Positions 53,674-63,342 of a DNA stretch of 64,000 nucleotides are shown here, in pieces. Position 1 is the stretch's first letter, and each line of letters opens with the position of its first letter. The position numbers and the translations under genes are program-made. Source of the DNA: Bryopsis sp. KO-2023 (lineage: Eukaryota > Chlorophyta > Ulvophyceae > Bryopsidales > Bryopsidaceae); the NCBI GenBank assembly GCA_030272585.1, contig BSYQ01000002.1, forward strand, positions 2,170,001 to 2,234,000, written 5' to 3'. The notes under the pieces were generated by a model. The model was given only the letters and a program-made list of their open reading frames with translations. It was not told the DNA's origin and searched no databases.

Positions 53674-56600
53674 ATGGCTGAACTCGAGGAGGTTCCACTA
53701 GGTAAGACTTGCTCCACGTGTCTTTATTCGCGGGGTCGTGCACTTTTTTTGGCCGGCGAAACTCGCGCGGCTGCAACGAAACGTGGGATGCTATATGGGT
53801 TTCATCGCAGCCTTTTCCCCCTTTCCGACCCACGATGGTGACCCCTCTGAACCTCTTTGTCTTTATCAAAATGGCGGCAAAAGCGGCCCTGATGTTTCTG
53901 TCGGCTGGCGACCGCATCCTTACCCTTTTGTTTTTTTTTAAAGCGGAGGTTCTGACATGATTGTATCCGGGTGCCAGATCTGCAGCTGAAATATGTTCAA
54001 GAGAGGCTCGATCAAGTTCGTGCCGGTATGCGTCAGCTGAAAGCCGACCCTCAATTTCGAAGGGAGGTCATGCACAATCCAGACTTTCCAAGAATGCTAG
54101 GTGAGATGGCTTTCGCGGCAAGGTCTGCTTCGGTCCTAGACGGCTGTACCGTTTTCTTATCCTCGCCCCCTCAGCTGGATGGTCATGAACAATGTCTGGG
54201 ATGCAAGCAATCTCCATCCAGGATATTACAGAACGACGCCCTTCTTTTTTGTTGAGAATTTCCTCTCGGGACTGCTCGCCGCATCTGCTTGGGTTTTTTT
54301 CATAACTTAGCAACCTCTGATGTCACTGATAAGCCAAATTAATGCATTGAACCTGCACGTTTGTTAAAAAATTATAAGACTCAACCTGAAGGTGTGTGTA
54401 TGTGTGTGCAGCTCATGTCGAGGAACACATTGAAGCACTCGAGCATGAAAAAGCGTCGATTGTTTCTCTAAGGAAACAGCAGGACGCTGAGATTAGAATC
54501 AGAAATGAGATGATGCTTAGAGCACAACTGGAGAGGGAGCACAAAGAAAGAGAGAAAACCGAGGCCGAGGCCGAGACAAATTCAAATCCAATCGGAGCGG
54601 TGCTTGGGAACATAGGTACGATACTTATGTACTTGTGGAAATATTTGTCTGGTGCTAAGGTCCCTCTTCCGGGAGGTCTGGTGCTCTTGACCTCCTTTTC
54701 CAAAAGCTTCGCTTTGTATATCGTATATAGGATATAGGATAACATATATGCTGTGTCGATATGCATCTCTTGTCGAGTTGGATCAGCTCGAAGGGGGGAT
54801 CATCTCGACACATGTTGTACAACATCTTACAAAATCCTACAGATAATAGCTCTCTTTCTTTTGAAAGAGAATTTTATATGAATTTTATTTTAGTAGGACT
54901 TTGTAGGATTTCGTATATACGATCCTTCGCCTCCCGACAAATCAATCGTGTTCCAGAGAAGGGTTCAGCAGGACCGGCGAGGGGCTGCTACCTTGGACCG
55001 GTCAGACCCGGTCTACGAACCGGACCGCCCAACCCTGTTCTAGGCGAAGAAATATAGATTGGATATTTTTTAATTCTTATTCGCACCAAATGATTGATTT
55101 CTTATGAGTCTGGCTCTTTTGTTGCAGGGAGAACGATAGGTCATTTGCGGATTGGGAGGGTGCTTCGAGCAATTTCACGGTTCGGTCAGAATGACCAAAC
55201 CAGCGATACAACCGTGGAGGATAGAGAAACGACCATTGCCAAGCCTGAGACTAAAAATTATATTTATTAACCGCGAACCTTTTGGTTCAAGAATGAATGT
55301 GAATTCAAGGGAGGAACATCGATACACGAGGGTTGTGCATGGTAGATTGAAGGGGAGTTGCCTAAAGGGAAGCCATAGGCATTTTTTCGGTTGTGAATGG
55401 TGGGATGGGGGTTGAAAATAAAAAGATGGGTGAACAGTATGGATGGCCCAGACTCTGTGCTTTCCAGAATGGGTTGGTGTAATATTGATTGACTCATGAA
55501 ATTCACCTTTTAAACATGCATCGGTATCGTTGATTGTTCTGTGCCAGCATTCAATGCTTGGATGCCAGCAGAGAAGGGTCAACCAAAAATATCACAAGAC
55601 ATGCCAGGCCAGATCCTACAGCATCTTTTGGAATCTTTTTGGCACACAGTGAACATGTGTGGCCTGTGTGGCGCTCCTGACTCAGGATCGGATTTTCTTG
55701 GCGGGCGCCAAAAAAACGCGCCGTGGAGTGTGTTTTGAGAGAAGGTGAATGACGTCAGCTTTGTGGCGGCGGCTGGGTTTTGAGTTCTGATTCGCTTGAG
55801 GTAATTTGGTGTATGCTTTTCTCGGGCAACCTCAACCTGTCTGGACGGCTAGCCTACCGCCTCCTCAACTTCCATTCCCCACAGCGATAATTATCTGCGT
55901 GCACGATCACAAATGTTCCGACGGAAAAACTTACACTCCCTGTTCGATGCGGTTTTTCCGACCTCTTCGCCGTTTAGTCGCGCTCGTCCCGCTTGAGGGG
56001 ATTCTACGCCAGATATGCGTCAGGAAAATCGCTAGCTCCGGCTTTTTTCGTTCATCAACCCACTTGTACCTCTGCTCCGCAGTGTGGACCGTTTTGGTTC
56101 ACATCGATCGGTTCGACAGGTGCGGAAGAAAACTGAGCAAGAGAGACTTGGTGGGCGCCCCTCTCTTATTCGCAGGTCTCGTCGCCCTTTCGAAAACGGT
56201 GAGGATTGCGATACCTCACCGCGTTTCGACCAGGGCGACGAATTTTTGCCCCGAGATGTGTGGGGTTTTTTTCGTGTTATTGCTTGTGAGGGGGAGTGCA
56301 CCCTGTCTCTTAGGGACCGACAGAAACGATCCGAATTTCAAATAGAAAACGTAGGCGCAACGCATGGTGGGATCTATCTGGATGGGCTCTCGAGAAAATG
56401 GCGCCTAAGGCGCCAGCGTCGATAATCGCTGACTTGGTATGCAGATATATTACGGAATCGTCTTTTGATATCAGAATAAGAAGCGCATTGCCCAACGCTC
56501 GGGACACGATGCGGCAAGGCTCAAGTTTTCGGTTTACTCTGGTGATTTCAGAGCTCGGCACACAGGTTTGTGTCAGACATACGTGCGAAAATACTGAAAT

Positions 56601-57588
56601 GAGGACACAACACATGGAAGAAATGAATGGGTTTGATCCAACGAACCAGCTGAAAGGGTCCTACGCGCACATTTTGAGATCAAAAATCGATAAGAAAGCC
56701 CACGCCGCCATGCGACATATCTATATTTCCCAAGGTAAGCAATAAGAGCAAGAAAAACATCTGTTCGTACGAGTCCCGCCACCACAGGGTTTTTCTTTGT
56801 ATTCCCCCGATGCTATAGGCTCTGCACCGGTATGTCTTGTGATATTTTCGGTTGGTTGATCTTAATGATCGCAGAGTTGCTTGACAACGCTGGTGGCCAC
56901 GCTGATGGGGTAGCATTCGTGGTCGGTCATGAACTCGCCCACGTGTTTGCGCAGCATCGACAAGAGAAACTCGCCCACCACCTCCAAGCCGAGAGCTTCC
57001 ATTTCGCGCTCGAGTGGTTGTGCGACAGGTTGATCGATCACTTTGTCTGGAATCGGGAAAGGTGGGGGGAGGATGGAGACTTCGCCCCACGCGATGTGAA
57101 TGCAGAGCTGGTAAACCCCTTCACACCCTCCCCGTCACAACCCGAAGCTTGAATTAGAGCAACAGTGAGTGATATCGCCGTTTCTATCGTACGGAAGGAA
57201 ATCCACGCGCGCGCTCTTTGATTCGTAGAGAGATGCGGCTTCAGCATCCTTGCTGATGAAGCTCCTGACGCACGGCTTGATTCGGGGAGGTGGCCTCGTG
57301 CTGAGCGTGTTACCTCTCAGCCGGCGGCTCGAGCACGAGGCCGATGCGATTGGAACGCAACTCGCACAGCTCGGAGGTTACTGCCCGCTGGGCGGACTGA
57401 CGGTGATCGCACAAGCTGTCGAGCACAATTCCTTCGCAAGCACTCATCCTTCTCGTCGGAGCCGCATGAAGAGCATCTGGAAAATGGAGTATGAAAAGGG
57501 AAAAATACGCTCTTATTACGTTGACCCCATAGAATCGTACATTGCCGACTTCCGCAGCACCCGCCTTGGACGTTTCTTCTCGTTCTGA
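53674..57588 (+). CDS. M48 metallopeptidase (OMA1-like), multi-exon
   Basis: Supported exons are 53674-53701, 53978-54100, 54412-54615, 55128-55184, one ending at 56734, 56875-57110 and 57229-57588. Every junction except the last is in phase 1, which supports the chain. The N-terminal exons encode an amphipathic coiled coil (LDQVRAGMRQLKADPQF, HIEALEHEKASIVSLRKQQD). The catalytic part has GGHADGVAFVVGHELAHVFA with the HExxH zinc motif, and RRLEHEADAIGTQLAQLGGY supplies the third zinc ligand. This is the OMA1/M48 layout; OMA1 is a mitochondrial inner-membrane quality-control protease. The segment before HELAH (KKAHAAMRHIYISQ) sits where OMA1 has NAFxxPGG and is altered. Exons between 55185 and about 56600 are uncertain, and mitochondrial targeting is not established. 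Introns contain two dispersed GATGCTATAGG elements. Confidence 0.75.
55585..55626 (-). repeat. Dispersed GATGCTATAGG element, antisense intronic copy
   Basis: The minus strand reads GATGCTGTAGGATCTGGCC followed by TGGCATGTCTTGTGATA. It lies in an intron of the M48 gene, opposite to the gene's direction, and is truncated at its T-rich end. Confidence 0.6.
56788..56852 (+). repeat. Dispersed GATGCTATAGG element, sense intronic copy
   Basis: GGGTTTTTCTTTGTATTCCC, then CGATGCTATAGGCTCTGC and GGTATGTCTTGTGATATTTT. It lies within the 140-bp intron just before the exon with the zinc-binding HExxH and occupies almost half of that intron. Confidence 0.7.
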
Positions 57589-57806
57589 TGGTGAACCTTC
57601 AAAATGGGGCTTAGTAAGACACCTGTGATTGACACACTGCAGGTGGATATATAAGCTACAAGAGTTTGTAGCTCTTTTAGGGGGGGTATTCTATGTCGAA
57701 AAGCAAGAATCGATCGGGTACTGTGAGACTATTTGCATCGGAATTCAGGGTAATTTTTGGAAGAGGTGTTTGTACAGGGGGGGGGGGCTCCGTCGGAATG
57801 TTTGCA
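57589..57806. other. 3' flank of the M48 gene
   Basis: No ORF of interest. The tract includes a G8-G10 run near 57779 and leads into the fold-back repeat. A polyadenylation signal is not obvious. Confidence 0.3.
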
Positions 57807-58016
57807 CGCTTCCAACGTCGCTTCCATCGTGGTTCCATCTTCCGCTTCCATGGAAATGAGTGTGGCACCGATCGCTTCCGCGGAAGCGATCGTGGAAGCG
57901 TGCGATTGTAACGCCCACAGCTCGCTTCCAAGACTGCTTCCATGGAAGCGGTCGCTACCACACTCACTTCCACGGAAGCGGAAGATGGAACCACGATGGA
58001 GGCGAGAATGGAAGCG
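57807..58016. repeat. Fold-back element built from GCTTCCNNGGAAGC palindromes
   Basis: The left arm 57807-57888 and right arm 57935-58016 (82 nt each) are reverse complements at about 69 positions around a 46-nt loop. Each arm contains smaller palindromes such as GATCGCTTCCGCGGAAGCGATC and CTTCCACGGAAG. Further CGCTTCCA-TGGAAGCG units continue to about 58075. ORFs across the tract exist in several frames and only reflect the repeat. Confidence 0.75.
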
Positions 58017-58490
58017 ATCGTTTCCAGTGGAAGCGATGGATTCCAGTTTCGCTTCCATTGGAAGCGAGCCGGAACTGGGCGTGCTGGGGGAAAATTGCAA
58101 GAATTTTCTTGCGTCTAATTGATGTTATTAATGAGCACTGGGAGTCGAACCCGAAAAAGCCCAGGGTCGCCGCCAAAGAGCGTCCCTTGCACACTCTTTT
58201 AGGACTAGTCCCAAACTGACTCACACTACCAAGCATTCATGAATAGGCAGTTCTCCTGTGTTTTGTGTTTGTGTTTGTATTTTCCAGGAAACTGTTAGTG
58301 TGCAGCAAACACAGAATTTCTGTGGACCACTTCTGGAAGTGCAGTCACATTCATGCTGCACATGTATGTTCCAACATGTATATCCAAGTCCTTTATTTTG
58401 TTATTAGAAGATGGAAAAGAAAAAAGAAGCAAAAAGTCCAATGCAGAATTCGGAAGAGTTTCTGAGAGCATTCAAACAAACCACCCCCAG

Positions 58491-58989
58491 AAAAAAGAAA
58501 AAAACTTATTAAACATAATAGAAATAAAATATTCATAGCTCACCACCTATTCTTCTATTTTTATTATTCCCTACTGCCCAAAATAGATTCTTCCCCCGTG
58601 TTTCTGCCGATTTTTTTCGAGCACACGCTATTTTTTTCTCACCTGTTTTTCCTGAAACCTTTTTTTCGCTTCGGGCGTTTTTTTCCTTCGCGATAATTGG
58701 AGAGGAAGAGGAGGGGATCCTTCGTTTTCGGGGGAAAAAAGAAAAAGAAAAACTTAATAAACATAATAGAAATAAAATATTCAGAGCTCACCACCTGTTC
58801 TTCTACTTTTATTATTCCCTGCTGCCCAAAATAGATTCTTCCCCCGTGTTTCTGCCGATTTTTTTCGAGCACACGCTATTTTTTTCTCACCTGTTTTTCC
58901 TGAAACCTTTTTTTCGCTTCGGGCGTTTTTTTCCTTCGCGATAATTGGAGAGGAAGGGGAGGGGATCCTTCGTTTTCGGGGGAAAAAAG
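58491..58989 (+). repeat. 248-bp tandem duplication
   Basis: AAACATAATAGAAATAAAAT occurs at 58511 and again at 58759, and the following sequence to GTTTTCGGGGGAAAAAAGAA matches throughout with about ten differences. This gives two head-to-tail units of about 248 bp. The duplication lies directly upstream of the transposon-domain fragment at 58986. Confidence 0.85.
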
Positions 58990-59429
58990 AAGTACCTGCG
59001 ACAATACGAACCACTAAGCACCTGGCCCTTGTGGTAGAAGCTGCAGAAGGAGATTTTCCTATCGAGACAGTGCGTGCAACACCCATGTTTTATGGTCGAC
59101 CCAGGTTCGATAACGTGATTATTCGGGGTGAAGATGAAGTCCTCTGGTATGCTCAATTAAGGCTACTATTCACGATACACGTAGAAGGAGAAAAAAAAGA
59201 AATGGCTTTCGTTCGCTGGTATGACTGTGTTGCACGAGACAAACTGGAAAAAATGAGAGGATGGTACGGGACACTAGAATCCCATGGAGCAATTCCACTG
59301 TCATGGTCAGGTGGAAAGGTTCACTATCACTACGATGTCATTGACATTCACTCGATAAAAAAAAAATGCTATATTCTGCCGTCTTTCAATGTTTCAGACC
59401 TTTTTTATGTAAGTCCTTTCAAATGGTGA
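58986..59429 (+). CDS. Transposon-associated C-terminal domain fragment
   Basis: The open frame runs GKKEVPATIRTTKHLALV, then TVRATPMFYGRPRFDNVIIR, VLWYAQLRLLFTIHVEG, EMAFVRWYDCVARDKLEKM and YILPSFNVSDLFYVSPFKW to the TGA at 59427. The series of an alpha/beta core, then AFVRWYD, then a late LPxF..DLFYV box resembles, from memory, the C-terminal domain of large KDZ/Plavaka-like transposon proteins of fungi and algae. No transposase core is present here and there is no start codon in the frame upstream, so this is an orphan 3' exon or fragment. The junction with the 248-bp duplication marks its left edge. Confidence 0.5.
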   Translation, partial: KEVPATIRTTKHLALVVEAAEGDFPIETVRATPMFYGRPRFDNVIIRGEDEVLWYAQLRLLFTIHVEGEKKEMAFVRWYDCVARDKLEKMRGWYGTLESHGAIPLSWSGGKVHYHYDVIDIHSIKKKCYILPSFNVSDLFYVSPFKW

Positions 59430-59457
59430 TTTTTATTTTTATGAAACTTTTCTCTAT

Positions 59458-59955
59458 TCAATTCTGATTCATCAATTCTTTCAAACAATTAACTACAATA
59501 CTGAAATATTGTGAGCTCACTATCAGACTTGAGTACACCCACCGCAATGCCAGAGATGGTGATGCCATTTGTGGAGCTTTCTGGAATTTAGACTCCGACT
59601 GTTTCAGCTCTTCCTGTCCACATTGTAGTATTGCAATCTGCATTGCATATGTACCATCCAGTTCAGATTGTTGCCCAGCAATATCCAGCGCCCAAGACCA
59701 ATGGATTATTGAAACTGTCAACCTCACTCTGAGTTCAAGGCCTTGGCTGAGATTGCTTTCATTAAACCATCCCCCTGAAAATATAAGCAGGACTTCAACT
59801 GGACAACACACAAGTTTCTCATCCTTGCTCCTGTGGTTTACCTTCCTTCCAGATATCGTGACACTGATTTCCCCAAGCGAAGCCGGATCAATCCAGGCAT
59901 CGCAATCATGTCTTCCACGCCCTTTCTCTCCATCTCTGTTTTTAATCCATATCAT
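59458..59955 (-). CDS. Unrecognised 165-aa ORF
   Basis: An ATG at 59955 opens a complete ORF with a globular-looking middle (SWALDIAGQQSELDGTYAMQ, IAILQCGQEELKQSESKF) and a stop at 59458. No domain was recognised. It lies tail-to-tail with the transposon-domain fragment, so it may be part of the same mobile element. It could also be a chance ORF. Confidence 0.3.
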   Translation of the reverse strand: MIWIKNRDGEKGRGRHDCDAWIDPASLGEISVTISGRKVNHRSKDEKLVCCPVEVLLIFSGGWFNESNLSQGLELRVRLTVSIIHWSWALDIAGQQSELDGTYAMQIAILQCGQEELKQSESKFQKAPQMASPSLALRWVYSSLIVSSQYFSIVVNCLKELMNQN

Positions 59956-60439
59956 TTATTTATTTTTCACCGGCAAGAGGTTCTTTAAGAAATTTTATTC
60001 TCATTCCAACCCAGAGCTACTTGTTCAGGTATAGGACATACCATCAAACGAAGGCTGAACGTTGCACACCAAAAACACAAGACATACCACCTGGCACCCA
60101 GCCAAATTCTCGCAGGGTGGGAACGTGGCCACCAAAATGCTCGGCAGCCACGCCACCAACGCCAGGAGCGAAATGGGCTCCGGCTCCATAGATGCATTTA
60201 CGACAGTATTCATCAGTCGCGGTACGCTTGGGTGTGGCAACCTCTCCGCACCCTCGTGTCGTCTTGTCCGGAATAATTCCTCGCCCCCGTCCCAAAGCCA
60301 AATTCGAAGCAGGGCAACCAACCTGGTAGTGCTGCGCCTTCGTCGGACATGTGCATTTGAACACGTGACTCCACTTCACGTGCACACGTGCAGGGGATAC
60401 AAATTATTCTCTTGTAGGGTTTGGGGAGTTTTATGGATT
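59956..60439. other. Stretch without a recognised gene
   Basis: A minus-strand frame (60044-60385, no ATG) is Cys- and Gly-containing (RTATDEYCRKCIYGAGAHF) and unrecognised. A weak relative of the dispersed GATGCTATAGG family may lie near 60030-60090. Confidence 0.3.
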
Positions 60440-60690
60440 GAACCATGGAAACGCTTGCTTCCAGTGGAAGCGTGGTTGGAAGCGCTGCTGGAGGCGAGGT
60501 CGCTTCCATGGAAGCGCTGCTGGAGGCGAAGTCGCTTCCACGGAAGCGCTGCTGGAGGCGAGGTCGCTTCCATGGAAGCGCTGCTGGAAGCGAAGTCGCT
60601 TCCACGGAAGCATATGGAAGCGCACCGCTTCCGAGGAAGCGGTTTGGAAGCGCGCTTCCGCCTTGTGCTTCCGTGGAAGCGAAGCCTCCA
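60440..60690. repeat. Tandem 32-bp repeat of CGCTTCCAYGGAAGCG palindromes
   Basis: CGCTGCTGGA recurs at 60483, 60515, 60547 and 60579, giving four units of exactly 32 bp. Each unit carries the 16-bp palindrome CGCTTCCATGGAAGCG or its CACGG variant plus a CTGCTGGAGGCGARGT spacer. More irregular GCTTCC/GGAAGC pairs flank it. As 32 is not a multiple of 3, the frame rotates each unit, so the array is not coding. It is related to the fold-back at 57807-58075. Confidence 0.85.
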
Positions 60691-61623
60691 AACATTCCGA
60701 CGTCTTTTTTGCTGTGGGGCTGCTGTGCCTCACTGATATCTTTTGATTGATTGGTGGTGAAGGGGCTGCACCATCAAAAATTCGAAATTAATCTTTAGAT
60801 ACTTAGCACAATGCTCATTGACCGCCGTCGAATGTGGGTTTCAAAGCAAGAGTCGATGGCGCATCGCTAAAAAAATTGCGGACTGCCTGTTTACGTGCAA
60901 ACTTTACTTTGTTTTTTTGCCCCCCAACCTCATCGTCCTAGGTGCACCTGTGGGGCTGGGTGGGATGCCGCCTTTTATTTAGCAGTGTCAATACGTGGGC
61001 ACTTTCAAGTCTTGACCGATTTAAATCGTGGCGAAGAACTCGCATGGCCTGGGTCTAACCAACGAGCGGTGTATTTTATCCCTGTCTCCAGTGCTGCGTC
61101 CGAAATTTGGTCGAATTTCACGTGTTCACGGGATTCTCGCTGGCATAGAACATGAAAGGTCGTGCGGCGGTCAACAACTGTGGTGTTCTCGAGCACTGAA
61201 TTGAACTACATGCTGACCCAGTCGCCTGAATGTGCCAAAACACCCTAACCGCCCAGTGCATCTCCCCCCACTAGTAATGAATCCACGAATGCATGTCCCA
61301 CGCGGCTGGAAGCCGCGGTGGAGGCCCCTGCCGATGGTGGGTTTGCACTCTATTCTTTCGCGCTGACCCAGCTCGGTGTCGATGTCAAAAGCTCAACACT
61401 GTCCGCACCGCAATCGCCAATGCACTCGCGGCAGCACCCGCCAGATGGTACATCGTAAGGCTTGGTTCCTCTACTGGTGAGATTGGTTTCGCCGAATGGC
61501 TCCATAGAGCCTGGTCGTTTTCGTCTCCTCCACCATAGATTTCAGGTCTAGTCGGTGCATTCACTGACCCGCCACTGCTAACGGCTACAAGAGCGCGGCC
61601 CCCCGCAAAACAGGGCAAAGAGA
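60691..61623. other. 5' flank of kinase copy C
   Basis: It contains the first copy of a direct repeat (61038-61255). From about 61310 it matches the upstream region of kinase copy B, including a possible N-terminal exon with a GTAAGG donor at 61456 and an AACAG acceptor at 61613. No other gene was recognised. Confidence 0.4.
61038..61255 (+). repeat. Direct repeat flanking kinase C, left copy
   Basis: ACTCGCATGGCCTGGGTCTAA through CTGACCCAGTCGCC and TGTGCCAAAACACC recurs at 63343-63556 with roughly 90% identity. The pair brackets kinase copy C in direct orientation. Confidence 0.8.
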
Positions 61624-62755
61624 ATGGTCGGGCGCGTGCCGACAGTGTGTTGCAGCAGCTCCTCGAAGGCAACCTTAGACCTTAAGGACTGGTACTCGCC
61701 GTTTGCTTCGGGGGCGTTCCGATGGGTGGTCAAAGGGACGTACTACGAAGAAGGGCGGGATGGGGAGGCCTGCGTGTTCAAGTGGTTCAAGACCGGGTCC
61801 GTCTTCAGCGACACGTATTTCTCGATGGATATCAAGGCCACGGACAAGGCGATAGAAATTGTTCAAAAATGGAACGACGAAGGGTTCGTGGACAAACCCG
61901 TGCTTGTGAATAAAGCTCAGGTTTGGGCTCTCCAGGACGTGTGTCCTGGTCTAGGAGATGGCTCTAGAGATCGCCGCCCTCAGGCAGGAGAGCGATGTCT
62001 AGTTCAGCCATTCATCGAGAACTACCAAAATTTCAACTCCAACAGTGGCTGGTGCGATTGCTCCTCACCGTGGGCCCGTCTCATGCAAGCCTTGAGCCAC
62101 TACTCGTACCACATTTCGAAGGGCGAACTCCTCCTGTGCGATCTTCAGGTAAAATACCACCACCCTGCCTTCGACAAGAGCGTCCCACTTTCTTTCGAGG
62201 GGTCAACCCCCTCCTGCAAAAATCCGGCGTTGCTTTTTTCCGATTTGAAATGTGAGCTCTGCTTTGTCTCAACTACAGGGCGGCTGCTTTCAAAATGCAG
62301 CGATTCTTACGGATCCGATCATCATGAGCAACGACAGGCGATACGGTGTGACAGACCTGGGCTCTGTTGGGATATCGAACTTCTTTGCCAATCATCAGTG
62401 CAATGAATTCTGTAGGGGTCATTGGCTGAAGGTGAAGGAACCCAAAAGACACTTCAAGGCAGTGCCTGGAACAACCGTGGAATTTGTCCAAGCACCAAAC
62501 GAAACGAGACTAATGGTAGTCCAACAACAAACACAGGAAGGTGGTTCGTCGACGTTGGTAACCCAACGTATAGTGGTGTTTGGTGTTGTAACCATTGGCC
62601 TGGTTTGTTATGTCAAAGTTTTGATGGTGAGGCAGGCTATAAATAATGTGATTAGGAATACACTTGTATTTTCATTTCTGGACAGTGCGAGTTGGGGGTT
62701 CTCTACCACCCTTCATTGGTGCAGGCTTCGTGTTCGTTTTTTTGCTCTTGGATGA
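61624..62755 (+). CDS. Alpha-kinase copy C with C-terminal transmembrane segment
   Basis: Exons 61624-62148 and 62279-62755 join in phase 0 (intron GTAAAA..CTACAG) to give 333 aa; exon 1 has the same 525-nt length as in copy A. Core motifs are kept: SGAFRWVVKG, VFKWFKTG, VQPFIENYQ (Gln replaces Glu of the VEPF in A and B), LCDLQ-GG, TDPIIMS, YGVTDLG and NHQCNEFC. The N terminus differs from A (MVGRVPTVCCSSSSKA). After the kinase domain, residues about 273-290 form a hydrophobic helix (IVVFGVVTIGLVCYVKVLMV) absent from copy A, predicting membrane anchoring with the kinase at the N-terminal side. The VEPF-to-VQPF change may affect nucleotide binding. Intact reading frame; activity is unproven. 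Confidence 0.85.
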
Positions 62756-63039
62756 GGGTGATTGGATATCGAAAAGGGTCGATAAGATAGTACAACGCTC
62801 TGGGCTCTTTATGAAGGCAGTTGAAGTTTCTCACCGTGTTGTTGATGCTATGTCAAAGGGTTTGGCCTGCCATCTGAGATGCGGGCGGGCTGGATTCTTC
62901 CACCTCTTGACTGGATTTGGTTTCGGGGTTACTTTGTTATGGTTTGAAGAGGTGTCAAGTTTTCGATGTTTTCATTTGGAAGCTCCACATTTTGGGAGCT
63001 CTTTTCGAAGCCTCCTAAAAACCTTCCTGCCTAAGGGTT

Positions 63040-63240
63040 TTCCTTTTTGCACTCCCCATGCTTTGCCTCTGGCCAGAGGCCATGGCCCGGCATGTGTTGT
63101 AGTATTTTTGGTCGACTGTCGGCGTTGGTTGGCGTTGACAGAAGTTGTCGCAAACTGGGCTGGCACTTCTCAATCCGTCCTCCCCTGTTTTCTTTGCACA
63201 CCCCCGATGCTTTGGCTCTGTGTCCCGGACAGGGCCTGGT
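63040..63240 (+). repeat. Two adjacent dispersed GATGCTATAGG-type elements
   Basis: The first reads GGTTTTCCTTTTTGCACTCC, then CATGCTTTGCCTCTGGCC and CCCGGCATGTGTTGTAGTAT. The second, 140 bp on, reads GTTTTCTTTGCACACCCCC, then GATGCTTTGGCTCTG. Both are diverged from the intronic copies but keep the same order of blocks. Confidence 0.6.
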
Positions 63241-63342
63241 TCTAGTTTTGGTGATTGGTCCTCTCCACTGACCTTCCATTCCTTCCTGAACTTGTGCGGG
63301 GTTGAATTTCTGTCCCAACCGTTGATTCCTGAACTTGTGTTA

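Noticed and set aside
58120-58205. tRNA gene at a GAGTCGAACCCG box
   Set aside because: Only the T-arm consensus is present; the acceptor and anticodon stems do not form.
57677-58236. Overlapping ORFs rich in SLPWKR and FHGS motifs
   Set aside because: The peptides are translations of the GCTTCC/GGAAGC palindromes in all frames and on both strands.
60440-60690. Regular 32-bp repeats as a CRISPR array
   Set aside because: The units are contiguous, with no unique spacers, and the genome is eukaryotic; it is a palindromic tandem repeat.
62664-63245. 193-aa hydrophobic ORF downstream of kinase C
   Set aside because: It overlaps the kinase 3' end and runs through two dispersed repeats, so it is unlikely to be a gene.
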